The notes: generated by a model from the sequence alone, not told the origin. 64,000 bases of DNA from a candidate division WS6 bacterium OLB21 (GCA_001567305.1 JYPD01000025.1:116085-180084); one strand, 5' to 3'. Positions 48,546 through 57,809 are shown, numbered from the stretch's first letter. Program-made: numbers and translations.

Positions 48546-49098
48546 GGTTTCGAAGGATTACAAAATAAAATACTTTTTCAATATAACGAACTAGTTTATT
48601 AAATATATCTGCACCAGGTTCTTTGTGAACTCTCGAATAGGGTTCGACGAGAATACGGTGTTTGATTCCGGCTAAATAGGCTCCGTACAAATCAGTACCG
48701 ATCTTGTCGCCTATCATAATTGCTCTAAAGGGATCGATATTTACCTCTTTGGCTAATTGAAGATAGCCTTCTGCTTTTGGTTTTTCACTTTGCATCTGAG
48801 ATGTGATCTTTAATGGTGAGAAGGTGCAAGCAAGCTGTTTAGATCTCTGCTCCGAGCAATTGGAATAAACAGCTATTTGCCAGCCTTTGCTTTTCAGGTC
48901 TGCCATTAAATCAAGCGTATCTTGGGGTATTTCTTGTTTGAATGCCGTCAAAGTGTCGTCGACATCAAAGATGAGAAGATCTGCTTGCTGTTTGAATGAG
49001 GCAAAATCAATATCGAATATTGATTTTGCCGTATCCGTAACAATCCCTTTTTGTTTAAACCCTTTAAGCCAGAAGCCTAAATATGTAGGAATATGCAT
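48535..49098 (-). CDS. YqeG/GEP4-like HAD phosphatase (phosphatidylglycerophosphatase)
   Basis: About 187 residues from ATG 49098. DLLIFDVDDTLTAFKQE is the HAD nucleophile motif; VYSNCSE, SEKPKAEGYLQLAKE and MIGDKIGTDLYGAYLAGIKHRILVEP complete it, in the order of YqeG IIIA phosphatases. In Bacillus and yeast relatives this removes the phosphate from phosphatidylglycerophosphate, and here the CDP-alcohol transferase overlaps it by 11 bp. TATAAT ends nine bases before the chosen ATG, which favours 49098 over the longer frame from 49137. Confidence 0.85.
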   Translation of the reverse strand: MHIPTYLGFWLKGFKQKGIVTDTAKSIFDIDFASFKQQADLLIFDVDDTLTAFKQEIPQDTLDLMADLKSKGWQIAVYSNCSEQRSKQLACTFSPLKITSQMQSEKPKAEGYLQLAKEVNIDPFRAIMIGDKIGTDLYGAYLAGIKHRILVEPYSRVHKEPGADIFNKLVRYIEKVFYFVILRNHVR

Positions 49099-49107
49099 CG
49101 TATGGTA

Positions 49108-49113
49108 ATTATA
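49108..49113 (-). promoter_or_regulatory. -10 box of the YqeG-like gene
   Basis: Minus-strand TATAAT nine bases before ATG 49098. It lies inside the alternative longer frame, so it supports the shorter start. The divergent FAD oxidoreductase gene starts 63 bp away. Confidence 0.5.
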
Positions 49114-49161
49114 GCCTAAAGCTGGGTTGTAAGGCATGATATTTCATGCAAGAATTGCATT

Positions 49162-50478
49162 ATGGCAAACATAGGAATAATAGGAGGAGGTTATAGCGGA
49201 TTAACTGCAGCATACCACTTAGCAAAAAATGGTCATCAGGTTGAAATCCTTGAAAAGGGATCAGAGGTCGGAGGCCTTGCAGGCGGATTTAAGATAGCCG
49301 GAACCTCACTTGAAAAAACATATCACCATCTGTTCAAAACAGATACAGATATTATCGCCCTAGCTCAAGAGCTTGGCATCGCAGATAAACTGAAATGGCA
49401 TAAAAGCTCTATTGAGATATTCTACAATCATAGGCTCTATCCGTTTTCTACACCTCTTGATCTGTTAAGATTCTCTCCTTTAGGATTAATATCGCGACTG
49501 CGTCTAGCTTTTGTTATCTTACTTTTAAGAACTCGGACCAACTTTGCTGGATTAATCAGAATCTCTGCATATGATTGGATGTTGAAATATGCAGGCCAAG
49601 AAGCCATGAAAGTGATTTGGCAGCCTTTGTTGCTTGGAAAATTCTCAAGATATTATAAAAAGATTTCAATGGCATGGTTATGGGCAAGACTGCATACTCG
49701 AGCCAAATCACGCAAACCAGGGGAATCTTTTGAAAGACTAGGTTATTTTACGGGAGGATTTTCTACATTCACGAATTCCTTGGTAGAAAAGATCGAAGCA
49801 TTAGGATCTAAGATTTCTATCAATACAGAAGTACAAGAAATCATCTCCAGCAAGGATTCTGTTCAAGTTAAAACATCTATTGGAGAAAAGAAATACGATA
49901 GGCTGATCGTAACTGCTCCTTCAGGTATATTCGCAAAGATGATTGCAAATCAACCTCAGGCAAAAAGTGACTATTTGAAACTACTGAATTCAATAGATTA
50001 TTTATCTGCTGTCGTCTTAGTATTTTCTTCTAACCAGAACATCGGAAAATCTTACTGGTATAACATAAACGATACCAGTATGCCTTTTCTGGTTTTCATT
50101 AATCACACAAATTTAATCGATAAACAAGAATATAATGGCAAGTACATCTATTACATCGGGGCTTACTTACCACTAGATGATTCGCTTCTAAAAAAGAGTG
50201 ATGATGAAATAATAAACCTATGGTTAACTTCTCTTCAGAAGGTTTTTTCTGAATTTAAACATGAAGAGATTATCGAAAAGCACTTATTTAGATTTGCCTA
50301 TGCTCAGCACATAGTCACCACGAACTATCAGGAGTTAATCCCCGATTACAAGACGCCACTAGTTAATGTTTACCTTGCAAATTTCTCGCAAATATTCCCT
50401 GAAGATCGAGGAACAAATTACGCAGTTAGAGAGGGGAAGAAGATCGCCGATCTTGTCGCTGGTTCTCAAGTACTTTGA
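49162..50478 (+). CDS. FAD-dependent amine-oxidase-like oxidoreductase
   Basis: 438 residues. GIIGGGYSGLTAAYHLAKNGHQVEILEKGSEVGGLAG at residues 4-40 is the Rossmann FAD site with GxGxxG (GGGYSG) and the distal Glu; FTGGFSTFTNSLVEKIEALG is the usual GGhxxlxxxL motif; the C-terminal YLANFSQIFPEDRGTNYAVREGKKIAD is the second FAD contact. The family (COG1232/COG1233) includes protoporphyrinogen and carotenoid oxidases and glycan-locus enzymes; which is not clear. No heme pathway genes are near. The 3' end overlaps the convergent gene by 53 bp. Intact. Confidence 0.85.
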   Translation: MANIGIIGGGYSGLTAAYHLAKNGHQVEILEKGSEVGGLAGGFKIAGTSLEKTYHHLFKTDTDIIALAQELGIADKLKWHKSSIEIFYNHRLYPFSTPLDLLRFSPLGLISRLRLAFVILLLRTRTNFAGLIRISAYDWMLKYAGQEAMKVIWQPLLLGKFSRYYKKISMAWLWARLHTRAKSRKPGESFERLGYFTGGFSTFTNSLVEKIEALGSKISINTEVQEIISSKDSVQVKTSIGEKKYDRLIVTAPSGIFAKMIANQPQAKSDYLKLLNSIDYLSAVVLVFSSNQNIGKSYWYNINDTSMPFLVFINHTNLIDKQEYNGKYIYYIGAYLPLDDSLLKKSDDEIINLWLTSLQKVFSEFKHEEIIEKHLFRFAYAQHIVTTNYQELIPDYKTPLVNVYLANFSQIFPEDRGTNYAVREGKKIADLVAGSQVL

Positions 50479-50979
50479 TTTTGTTTTCCAGATCTGCCAC
50501 TTTCTTTTTCAAGCTTGAAGTGGCAAATGCACCTTCAAATGAGTAGCTTATATAAATTGTGGCAATCATTCCGATTATTGAAACCGCTAATGCGGCAACT
50601 CGTATTATGCCTGCGATTAGATCAACTAATCCCGGATAAACTCCTTGTTCCAGAAAGCTTTTTGTACTTTGATCTGTAGGGCTATTATCTCCAAATAAGT
50701 TTCCGAGACTATTAAAAATATTTGAAGGAGGTTAATTATCGAATCGAGTGATTTATCTGCTTCAATGATTGACTGGTAAGTTCCATTTGCTTTCAAGGCC
50801 GAGTCGGCAATAGTCGAAAACAGTTGTGGAATAAATAATGCAGAAAGCATAATTGCAGCACAAACTGGAAAGCTGATCTTTATAAGTAAGGCTAAAACGC
50901 TCATTAGCTTTGACCTAAGCATATAGATAAGGCTAAGCAGAGCAAGAAGCAACAAAAAGATAAGAGTAATTGGATCCAT
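50426..50979 (-). CDS. Membrane protein with coiled-coil tail, unknown (frameshift)
   Basis: About 185 residues restored. ATG 50979 (MDPITLIFLLLLALLSL) opens two helices and an external stretch; after a break in the CC run near 50731-50732 the frame reads NIFNSLGNLFGDN, then GLVDLIAGIIRVAALAVSIIGM and a final coiled coil KKKVADLENKIKVLENQ, stopping at 50426. Without the restoration the product ends abruptly at 50626. TATAAT ends six bases before ATG 50979. The 3' end lies 53 bp inside the convergent FAD gene. No family recognised; layout recalls small secretion or pilus-assembly membrane proteins. Confidence 0.58.
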
Positions 50980-50985
50980 AAAACA

Positions 50986-50991
50986 ATTATA
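50986..50991 (-). promoter_or_regulatory. -10 box of a leaderless gene
   Basis: Minus-strand TATAAT, six bases, ATG 50979. This fixes the start of the membrane protein gene and argues against the longer frame from 51012. Confidence 0.6.
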
Positions 50992-51071
50992 ACAAACTAG
51001 CGACATGTGCATAATGTTGTTATCTCAATTATATGAATCTATAATATGTATTATTTGTTATCTGATGAGTG

Positions 51072-51365
51072 ATGGATAAACTGCTCGCTCTTAGGATTAT
51101 CTTTTTTATTTCGATTGCCGGACTTTTGTTTTCCGGATACCTCAGTTATATGGATCTCTTTGCTGAAGGAGGATGCTCTGATGCAATAGTCTCGTGCGGT
51201 ACTAAAGATTTCTCACTATTAGGTTTGCCAGCATGTGTATATGGATTTGTCATGTATTTGATAATCTTTTCTATCACAGCTGCATCTCTATTCATAAAGC
51301 TGTCTACAAATCTAAGAAAAAATAAGTCTAGTCTTTTTTGTCTTGGTCGGGTAAAATGTCTATAA
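51072..51365 (+). CDS. Short VKOR-like membrane thiol protein
   Basis: 97 residues with two membrane helices (about 5-27 and 55-78). The loop GGCSDAIVSCGTKDFSLLGLPACVYGF has the C-x6-C pair and the GxPACVYGFxMY pattern of small vitamin K epoxide reductase-like proteins of reduced genomes. The family normally has four helices and a CxxC; here the C-terminus ends with FCLGRVKC instead. It may be a disulfide-handling protein or a truncated one. ATG 51072 chosen; GTG 51069 adds one residue. TATAAT at 51040-51045. The next gene begins 6 bp later. Confidence 0.55.
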   Translation: MDKLLALRIIFFISIAGLLFSGYLSYMDLFAEGGCSDAIVSCGTKDFSLLGLPACVYGFVMYLIIFSITAASLFIKLSTNLRKNKSSLFCLGRVKCL

Positions 51366-51371
51366 AGACAT

Positions 51372-52715
51372 ATGGTTACAAAGTGGGGCACAATTTCGAG
51401 AGCTCGCTTTTTAGCAACAGGGTTTGCAGTGCTTCTAGCGTTAATTCCATTCGTGTTCGATACATCTTTCGCTCCTAAGGGTTGGGAACTACCTAAGGTT
51501 GCTGCAATTCAGATATTTCTACTCTTACTTCTTTCGATTTACGCTTTGTCATGCATTGTTCTGCTTCGTCCTGGACGCAAACTTATGTACAGAAGAGATA
51601 AAATCCTACTGGTAGTTTTACTAATATTCTCTTTTTCTTCTTTTGTGTCTCAGTTTACTTATAATTTAAGACTTGATCAGCTTTATAATCCTCTTTATCA
51701 GCGGATATTAGACCCTTCATCGGGTGAATATACGATTCATATGGCGATCTTCGGTAATCAGTTCCGAGAGACAGGACTCATTACCATGTCAATTCTATTT
51801 GCAACAGCCTGGGTGGCAATGCGCGAGATTCGTTCAAGACATCTGCCTTTTATGTTTGCCGCGCTTGGTGGAGGAGCCTTGCTTCAAGCAATTTTTGGCA
51901 TCATGCAGTTTCTGGTAATAGGTCTTCAAAATACAGAAAGATTTGCCGATGGTTTGGTTGTATACGGAACATTCGGGCAGAATAATTTCTATTCTGGATA
52001 CTTACTTTGCGGACTTGTTGCAACTGCCTACTTTCTTGCCAATAAAGATGCCAAGATTCGGCTAATCTCACTTATTAGTTCAATCATAATTATTCTAGGG
52101 ATATTACTCTCACTTTCATATTTTGCCTGGATCGTTATGATTCTACTGGTAGCAATCGTTATCAGAGAGGGCCTTTCCAAACAAAAATCGCTATTTCTCC
52201 GTCAAAAGCCTGTAATAATTGCTGTTGCATTGTTGTCTTTACCAATGGCGATATTATTATTGCAATTATTCCCGGACTATCTTCATAGAATCAATATCTG
52301 GAAAGCCGTGCTTCAACAGTACATTATCATCCCCATGCAAGATCCCTCGCTTATGAATACCGTTAGGTTATTCTTTGGCAGCGGATTTGATACTTTGCAG
52401 GAATTCCTTTATCGTGCGATAGAGCTATCAGGATCAAATATCGACAGGTCTCACAACATAATATTTGATGTGCTTGCCTTTACTGGAGTCTTCGGCTTGG
52501 TAGTAATGGCCTTTCTGGCAAGAAAGGCTATCAAAATATCTATTTCAAGCAGATCAAGACAAATTGATTTTGCAGTAATTTTGGTTTTTATCTGGTTTGT
52601 GCGTTCGTTAGTTCACACTAGCTCTATTCTTAATTTACTAGTAGCTTTCATTTTTGTTGGTGCACTCATAGGCGCTGCCTCAGATCTTCCTTCGCGTAAA
52701 GCCTTAAAGAAATAG
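51372..52715 (+). CDS. O-antigen ligase / Wzy-like polymerase
   Basis: 447 residues with about eleven membrane helices. VVYGTFGQNNFYSGYLLCGL near residue 190 and NIDRSHNIIFDVLAFTGVFGLVVMAF near residue 355 are the two conserved external pieces of WaaL/Wzy proteins (the second has the SHNxxxDxxxxxGxxG motif). It likely polymerises glycan units or transfers them to a carrier at the outer face. Fits the sugar genes elsewhere in the window, although it is isolated from them. Intact. Confidence 0.85.
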   Translation: MVTKWGTISRARFLATGFAVLLALIPFVFDTSFAPKGWELPKVAAIQIFLLLLLSIYALSCIVLLRPGRKLMYRRDKILLVVLLIFSFSSFVSQFTYNLRLDQLYNPLYQRILDPSSGEYTIHMAIFGNQFRETGLITMSILFATAWVAMREIRSRHLPFMFAALGGGALLQAIFGIMQFLVIGLQNTERFADGLVVYGTFGQNNFYSGYLLCGLVATAYFLANKDAKIRLISLISSIIIILGILLSLSYFAWIVMILLVAIVIREGLSKQKSLFLRQKPVIIAVALLSLPMAILLLQLFPDYLHRINIWKAVLQQYIIIPMQDPSLMNTVRLFFGSGFDTLQEFLYRAIELSGSNIDRSHNIIFDVLAFTGVFGLVVMAFLARKAIKISISSRSRQIDFAVILVFIWFVRSLVHTSSILNLLVAFIFVGALIGAASDLPSRKALKK

Positions 52716-52733
52716 TCCTCTGCTTAAGGATAT

Positions 52734-54485
52734 TTAATACAGACCATCGTTACTGCTAATCCAGTCAATCGTTGATCCAGTAACGATTCTTCCAAAACTT
52801 TTATCTGATCTATCAAACATCTTATAGCTAATATCTGCTATCCATTCATCCTTACCGTATCCAGTAATTTTGTAAGAATACCCATCGTTGCTGAAAGCAA
52901 GATTTGAGGTATAAGCGTAATAGGTAAATCCTCCATAGGAGTTAGGATAAGACACAGGATACGAATCCATATAGGAAACCGGATAAGAGTAGAAATATTC
53001 AAACTCGAAAACTCTCTTTAGCACAGATGTCTGAGCGTCATTTATTGTCAACAAAGTCGCCTCTTCTTGGTAGGCAGGAGTACCGTTCGTTAAACTATTG
53101 AGTAGGTAAAAAGGTGTTAGTTCCTTTGGAAAGATCTCGATAGTTAGCGAATCGTTGTTCTCGTTCCAAGTATTAATAACTACAAGGGGAGAATTATAGA
53201 AGCTTTCCATAACTAGATCGAATCTCTTTTGTCCACGCTCGGTTTCTGGATAGTATTCTCTTTGTAGATAGTAGCGTATACCTTCTGGTTGAGAAGATGG
53301 GAAATCTCTGCCATATACAACTAGTTGATCAAATTCTGGATCCGAAGGCAGAACATAGGTGAAATCCGACTCGTTCAAGTAGTTATTAATGTTTTCGTTG
53401 TGTTCATTGATGTCAAATTCGTATGCAGTATAGTCGATAAGCTGTTGACTACCCTCGTAGGTAAATCTAAAGATTGCGTTTGCTTCATCAAGGGTGATAG
53501 TTTTTTCTTCTCTGTCAATTTCTTCTCTTGAGATTAGGTTCTCAGAATTGACTGAATCTATATACATTGCAGACTCAACAATCGCGTAGTCTGAAGAATC
53601 CACTGTCATTCTTATAATAAAAGTCTTGTCTGGTTGAGAATAACCTGATGTATTGCAGTAGCCTTCGTAAGATAATTCCACAACATAATAGCTTTGTCCA
53701 TTTAGAACAAAACTATCTACAACTGAACTGTTGTAACCGAAGTATTCTGGGACAGTGTAAGATACTGGTTCTTGTGTATAGCTATCGGGTGTTTCAATGT
53801 AATTTGTGTAGTCAGGATCTGGAGTGTAGACCATTTTTGCGTAAATTGAACCTCCCGCATATGAATAATACTCATGGATATCAGAACCGTACAAGCCAAG
53901 CGAGAAATCATCAAGCTGGTCATTATATGTTCTTGTATAGGTGTGGTATGAGTGGTTGTTATCAAAATATTCTTGGTAAACTGCTACAACTGGATTGTCT
54001 TCGATTGGCATGTAATTTGAGCAGCTGTTGTAGGCCGCTCCTGGGTATGTTACAGAAGTTACGGTTCTAAAGTTATAGCGACTTATATCCGGAGCAGGAT
54101 TATCTTCTGGTGTGACTTTTTCGACTTGACCATTTTCGTAGTGTTTTGGTGCAGGTATTTTTGATTTACTTACTGGAGAAAGAGGTTCCTCTTTGATCTG
54201 GATCGGCTCCGTTGCTCTTTTTTTTGCATCAGAACTAACAGATACTTGAGGCTTTTCGTCTAAATTGCCAATTACTATTCCCTGAGGATTGTTTTTGACT
54301 ATCTCTGTGATTATTTCAAGTTCTTTTTCTGGAGAAATCTCATCCTTGATTTCTTTTACCGGTCTGGCATTTATGATAAGGAGGAATACTACGACAATCA
54401 GTGAAAGCCCTAGTCCAAGAGCTATTCCGAGAGCACTGTAAAGTTTTCGCTTGTCGTTGACGATGCTTTTAATAAAATCATTCAT
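52734..54485 (-). CDS. Tyrosine-rich membrane-anchored surface protein, unknown
   Basis: About 583 residues from ATG 54485; a TTG at 54515 would add ten. Membrane helix at about 17-42, then a Glu/Lys/Pro-rich stalk (residues 45-130), then a long external domain rich in Tyr, Ser and Asn. Short repeats near the C-terminus alternate YPVSY with S/N (SYPVSYMDSYPVSYPNSYGG). Few Cys (three), possibly one disulfide. No family recognised. Length and layout suggest a surface-exposed adhesin-like or sensor protein. Intact frame. Confidence 0.6.
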   Translation of the reverse strand: MNDFIKSIVNDKRKLYSALGIALGLGLSLIVVVFLLIINARPVKEIKDEISPEKELEIITEIVKNNPQGIVIGNLDEKPQVSVSSDAKKRATEPIQIKEEPLSPVSKSKIPAPKHYENGQVEKVTPEDNPAPDISRYNFRTVTSVTYPGAAYNSCSNYMPIEDNPVVAVYQEYFDNNHSYHTYTRTYNDQLDDFSLGLYGSDIHEYYSYAGGSIYAKMVYTPDPDYTNYIETPDSYTQEPVSYTVPEYFGYNSSVVDSFVLNGQSYYVVELSYEGYCNTSGYSQPDKTFIIRMTVDSSDYAIVESAMYIDSVNSENLISREEIDREEKTITLDEANAIFRFTYEGSQQLIDYTAYEFDINEHNENINNYLNESDFTYVLPSDPEFDQLVVYGRDFPSSQPEGIRYYLQREYYPETERGQKRFDLVMESFYNSPLVVINTWNENNDSLTIEIFPKELTPFYLLNSLTNGTPAYQEEATLLTINDAQTSVLKRVFEFEYFYSYPVSYMDSYPVSYPNSYGGFTYYAYTSNLAFSNDGYSYKITGYGKDEWIADISYKMFDRSDKSFGRIVTGSTIDWISSNDGLY

Positions 54486-54613
54486 TTTCTGAGAATTAAT
54501 ATAATTATTAGTCAATCTAATGTTACATACAATTGTATATAAGAATTTCGGCGATTAATAGTGTAAACTTAGCAAAGACGAGTCGTTATTCTAACAATAA
54601 TCATTATTAGCTT

Positions 54614-56437
54614 ATGTGTGGAATTGTAGGGTTTACAGGCAGTGATAAACAATTACTAGAAAGTATGCTTAGTTCGATTGAGCACAGAGGTCCAGACGGC
54701 CAAGGGACACATCTTGACGATAAAGTATCTCTTGGTATGCGCAGGTTAGCAATCATCGATCCAAACACCGGTTGGCAGCCAATTTGGAACAAAGATAACA
54801 GCAGATGCATTATCTTCAACGGAGAAATTTACAATTACGCAGATATCAGAAAAGAACTTGTTAAGAGTGGCATGACTTTTAGAACAGATCATTCGGATAC
54901 AGAAACTGTCCTTCTCGGGTACGATCTCTGGGAAGAAGATATCCTTAAAAAACTCAGGGGGATGTTTGCTTTTGCAATCTATGATGTCAAAAAGAATGAA
55001 TTGTTCATTGCCAGAGACAGGCTTGGAATTAAGCCTCTATATTATTATCAGCAAAACGATGTGTTCTATTTCTCTTCAGAAATAAAAGCTTTACTACAGA
55101 TACCTGGTTATAAACGCAAAGCCAACAAGCAATCCTTGTTTAATTATTTAAAGTATCGTGTCCACGATGCAGATGAAAACACCTTTTTTGAAGGCATAAA
55201 TAGATTAGATGCGGCGCATTACATAAAAGTTAATTCTGCAGGCAAAATTACATCAAAAAATAAGTATTGGAGTCCAGAAGTTAACTTTTCATTCAATAGC
55301 AAAAAAAGTGACTCTGAATATGCGAATGAACTCAGAGAGATTTATGTTGACACAGTTAGAATGCACTTAGTGTCAGATGTCCCTGTCGGAATATCTTTAT
55401 CTGGCGGTCTTGATTCAACGGGAGTGGTAGCAATTACAAAGCAGCTTATCGAACAAAGCAGTGCAACGATCCATACAGATAAAATGCATACCTTTTCCGT
55501 AATCTACCCCGATGCTTCAATGAACGAAGAGAATTACATAGATATTGCTGCAGATTTTGTTAAATCAGAAAAACATATCATTAAGCCAACCGTAGATGCT
55601 TTCTGGCAGGAGATCGAAGATTGGGTTTATACACAAGAAGAACCAACAATAAGTTCTGGACCTTATGCAAATTACAATGTAATGCGCGAAGCTTCCAAGT
55701 ATGTCAAAGTGATGTTATCAGGACAAGGAGGAGACGAGCTGTTTGCCGGCTATATTCCATACTTCAGCAGTTACATTCAATCTGCCTTAGAAGCAAATAG
55801 ATACGATGCTTTAGCTAGAGAGTTTCTTAAGGGAGCAGATCTTTATTTCCCTTATCTACTGCAGGTAGCGAAAAAGAAAATTGCACGAAGCAAATCTGTT
55901 CAAGCAGAAGATCTAATCTCGTCAAAGGTTTTTGCGGGTTTCAAATTCGGTTATACCCCATCAAAGGGCTTAAATCAGCGCTTGTTTGAAGACCTAACAA
56001 AGTATAGTGTCCCGAATCTGCTCAGATACGAAGATAAAAACTCAATGAGATTTTCGGTCGAAGGCAGAGTTCCTTTTCTTGACCATGTTTTGGTTGAATA
56101 CATTCTTACTCTCCCTGTTGACCAAAAGATCAAGAACGGATGGAACAGGTATGTTTATCGCAACGCACTCGTGGGATTTTTACCGAAAGAAATTGAAAAA
56201 AGAAGAAAGAAGGTTGGATTCACTACTCCAGAAAGTGATTGGATGAGGCAAAAAGCAGATAGAATAATTAAAGAATTTTCATCAGAAGAATTTAGTTCGC
56301 TTGGATTATTCTCACAAAAGAAGGTAATTGCAGAGTTTAAAGCTTGGGCAGAAGGGCGGAATAGTTCTGATCCGCTTCTGTTCTGGCGTATTCTTAATGT
56401 TCATTTGTGGGCAAAAATATATAACATCAGCGTATAA
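54614..56437 (+). CDS. asnB: Asparagine synthase (glutamine-hydrolysing)
   Basis: 607 residues. MCGIVGF with catalytic Cys2, SSIEHRGPDGQG, IFNGEIYNY and the ligase domain GISLSGGLDSTGVVAI (SGGxDS), LSGQGGDELFAGY and VEGRVPFLDHVLVEY. Such AsnB copies often amidate a sugar acid or peptide in surface-glycan loci rather than make free asparagine; here the CofE-like ligase follows 5 bp downstream. Intact. Start codon is essential because Cys2 must follow Met. Confidence 0.95.
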   Translation: MCGIVGFTGSDKQLLESMLSSIEHRGPDGQGTHLDDKVSLGMRRLAIIDPNTGWQPIWNKDNSRCIIFNGEIYNYADIRKELVKSGMTFRTDHSDTETVLLGYDLWEEDILKKLRGMFAFAIYDVKKNELFIARDRLGIKPLYYYQQNDVFYFSSEIKALLQIPGYKRKANKQSLFNYLKYRVHDADENTFFEGINRLDAAHYIKVNSAGKITSKNKYWSPEVNFSFNSKKSDSEYANELREIYVDTVRMHLVSDVPVGISLSGGLDSTGVVAITKQLIEQSSATIHTDKMHTFSVIYPDASMNEENYIDIAADFVKSEKHIIKPTVDAFWQEIEDWVYTQEEPTISSGPYANYNVMREASKYVKVMLSGQGGDELFAGYIPYFSSYIQSALEANRYDALAREFLKGADLYFPYLLQVAKKKIARSKSVQAEDLISSKVFAGFKFGYTPSKGLNQRLFEDLTKYSVPNLLRYEDKNSMRFSVEGRVPFLDHVLVEYILTLPVDQKIKNGWNRYVYRNALVGFLPKEIEKRRKKVGFTTPESDWMRQKADRIIKEFSSEEFSSLGLFSQKKVIAEFKAWAEGRNSSDPLLFWRILNVHLWAKIYNISV

Positions 56438-56441
56438 CTCC

Positions 56442-57155
56442 ATGAATCTTCCCAAACCCAATAAAGGCAAACCTTTATTTCTGGAAATTGAAGGACGCAA
56501 GGTTTACAGATATCCAATCAAAACACAAATAATCCTGTCCGGTGACGATCTTTACGATATTGTTGCTAAGGCAGTGCAACCATTCTTGAAAGAATTTTAT
56601 AAAGGAAGATTATTTGTTGGTGTTACTGAAAAGGCAGTTGCGTCATCTCAGGGGAGGGGTTTTCCGATTAGCGAAATAAAACCCGGAAGACTTGCAAATT
56701 TTCTGACTAAGTATGTTCATAAATCAAAGTTCGGCATCGGTCTGGGTAGTCCAGAAACAATGCAGATAGCTATTCAAGAGGCTGGCGCCTTAAGAATCAT
56801 TTTTGCTTCGGCAGTTGCAGCAATCACTAAACTCTTCGGAATCAAGGGAATGTTTTATCGACTCGCCGGTAATGTTGTTAGATCAATCGACGGACCAGTT
56901 GCCTACGCCTTGCCGCCATTTAATACCTATGCGGTTCTTGGCGCAAAAGACGGTGACAAAGTAGCCGCCAAATTGTCTCAAATACTTAAGGTCCCAACAT
57001 TCATTGCCGATTCAAATGATATTGGAGTGAATATTATTGGTAGTAGTAGTATCGAAAAGAACGAACTATCAATTATTAAGCTGGCCTATCAAGACAATTT
57101 CTGGGGAAATACAGATGAGCAAACACCTGTTGCTATTATATATTGGCAGGATTAG
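56442..57155 (+). CDS. CofE-like (F420-0:gamma-glutamyl ligase family) protein
   Basis: About 238 residues from ATG 56442; the longer open frame overlaps asnB. KTQIILSGDDLYDIVAKAVQPFL, FVGVTEKAVASSQGRGFPI, PFNTYAVLGAKDGDKVAAKL and IADSNDIGVNIIGSS follow the family, where the SGDD and DSND acidic residues bind metal. Other F420 genes are absent here; the CofD-like gene at 17559 is YvcK. Orphan CofE-like proteins are common in reduced bacteria and may ligate glutamate to another acceptor. Intact. Confidence 0.8.
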   Translation: MNLPKPNKGKPLFLEIEGRKVYRYPIKTQIILSGDDLYDIVAKAVQPFLKEFYKGRLFVGVTEKAVASSQGRGFPISEIKPGRLANFLTKYVHKSKFGIGLGSPETMQIAIQEAGALRIIFASAVAAITKLFGIKGMFYRLAGNVVRSIDGPVAYALPPFNTYAVLGAKDGDKVAAKLSQILKVPTFIADSNDIGVNIIGSSSIEKNELSIIKLAYQDNFWGNTDEQTPVAIIYWQD

Positions 57156-57157
57156 TG

Positions 57158-57182
57158 TATAATTCGAGTAGTTACTCGAATT
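57158..57182 (+). promoter_or_regulatory. TetR operator palindrome overlapping a -10 box
   Basis: Perfect 10-bp inverted repeat: AATTCGAGTA (57161-57170), spacer GT, TACTCGAATT (57173-57182). TATAAT at 57158-57163 overlaps the left arm. The TetR gene starts at 57186, three bases after the right arm. The layout is that of an autorepressed regulator. A near half-site, TACTCGAA, recurs at 57780-57787, at the start of the next intergenic gap. Confidence 0.8.
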
Positions 57183-57185
57183 GGT

Positions 57186-57779
57186 ATGCAAAGAAAACAA
57201 GATAAGATCGAAAAGATTCTTAAATCTGCAGAAAAGCTTTTTTCAGCGAATTACTACCATAATGTCTCAACAAATCATATCGCCGACTTAAGTGGTATTC
57301 CAATAGGAACATTGTACGGCTATTTCTCCAGGAAATCAGAAATTGCTGAAGAGATTATTAATTCATACATTAATCAAACTGATCAGATTTTTCTTAGAAT
57401 CAAGAAGCAAAGAGGAAATAGTATTGTTGATGCAGCGAGAGGTCTAATCTCGGAATCGGTAAGACAAATAGAAACTAGTCCTTTCGTACTTGAGGTGATG
57501 ATTATGTCTTCCATGGATTATTATCCGGAGGAACTCACAGGACCGCTCATGCTTTTTCGTAAGCGCTGGCAAGAAAACCTTTGTTCAATTCAATCCTTAA
57601 GTTTTATGTCAGCAAAGGCTACACGACTGGCCTATTCTTATTTTGTAAGCCATGTCTGTGCAAGTAATCAGATTCGATTTGTTGAGGCAGAAGCAGTTGA
57701 TCATTTAGCAAGATACTTTGATTTTCTTCGCACAAATGACCCGGCTGCTAAATTACTATTCGCGGAAAGAATAGACTAA
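57186..57779 (+). CDS. TetR family transcriptional regulator
   Basis: 197 residues. The N-terminal HTH is clear: KILKSAEKLFSANYYHNVSTNHIADLSGIPIGTLYGYFSRKSEIAEEII, with the ...GTLYxYFxxK ending of TetR. The C-terminal ligand domain (QTD... to FLRTN) has no recognisable ligand. The gene is preceded by a palindromic operator overlapping its promoter, so autoregulation is likely; the gene that follows may also be controlled through the half-site at 57780. Intact. Confidence 0.93.
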   Translation: MQRKQDKIEKILKSAEKLFSANYYHNVSTNHIADLSGIPIGTLYGYFSRKSEIAEEIINSYINQTDQIFLRIKKQRGNSIVDAARGLISESVRQIETSPFVLEVMIMSSMDYYPEELTGPLMLFRKRWQENLCSIQSLSFMSAKATRLAYSYFVSHVCASNQIRFVEAEAVDHLARYFDFLRTNDPAAKLLFAERID

Positions 57780-57809
57780 TACTCGAAGTTATTGCGTACT
57801 GTTACTGCA

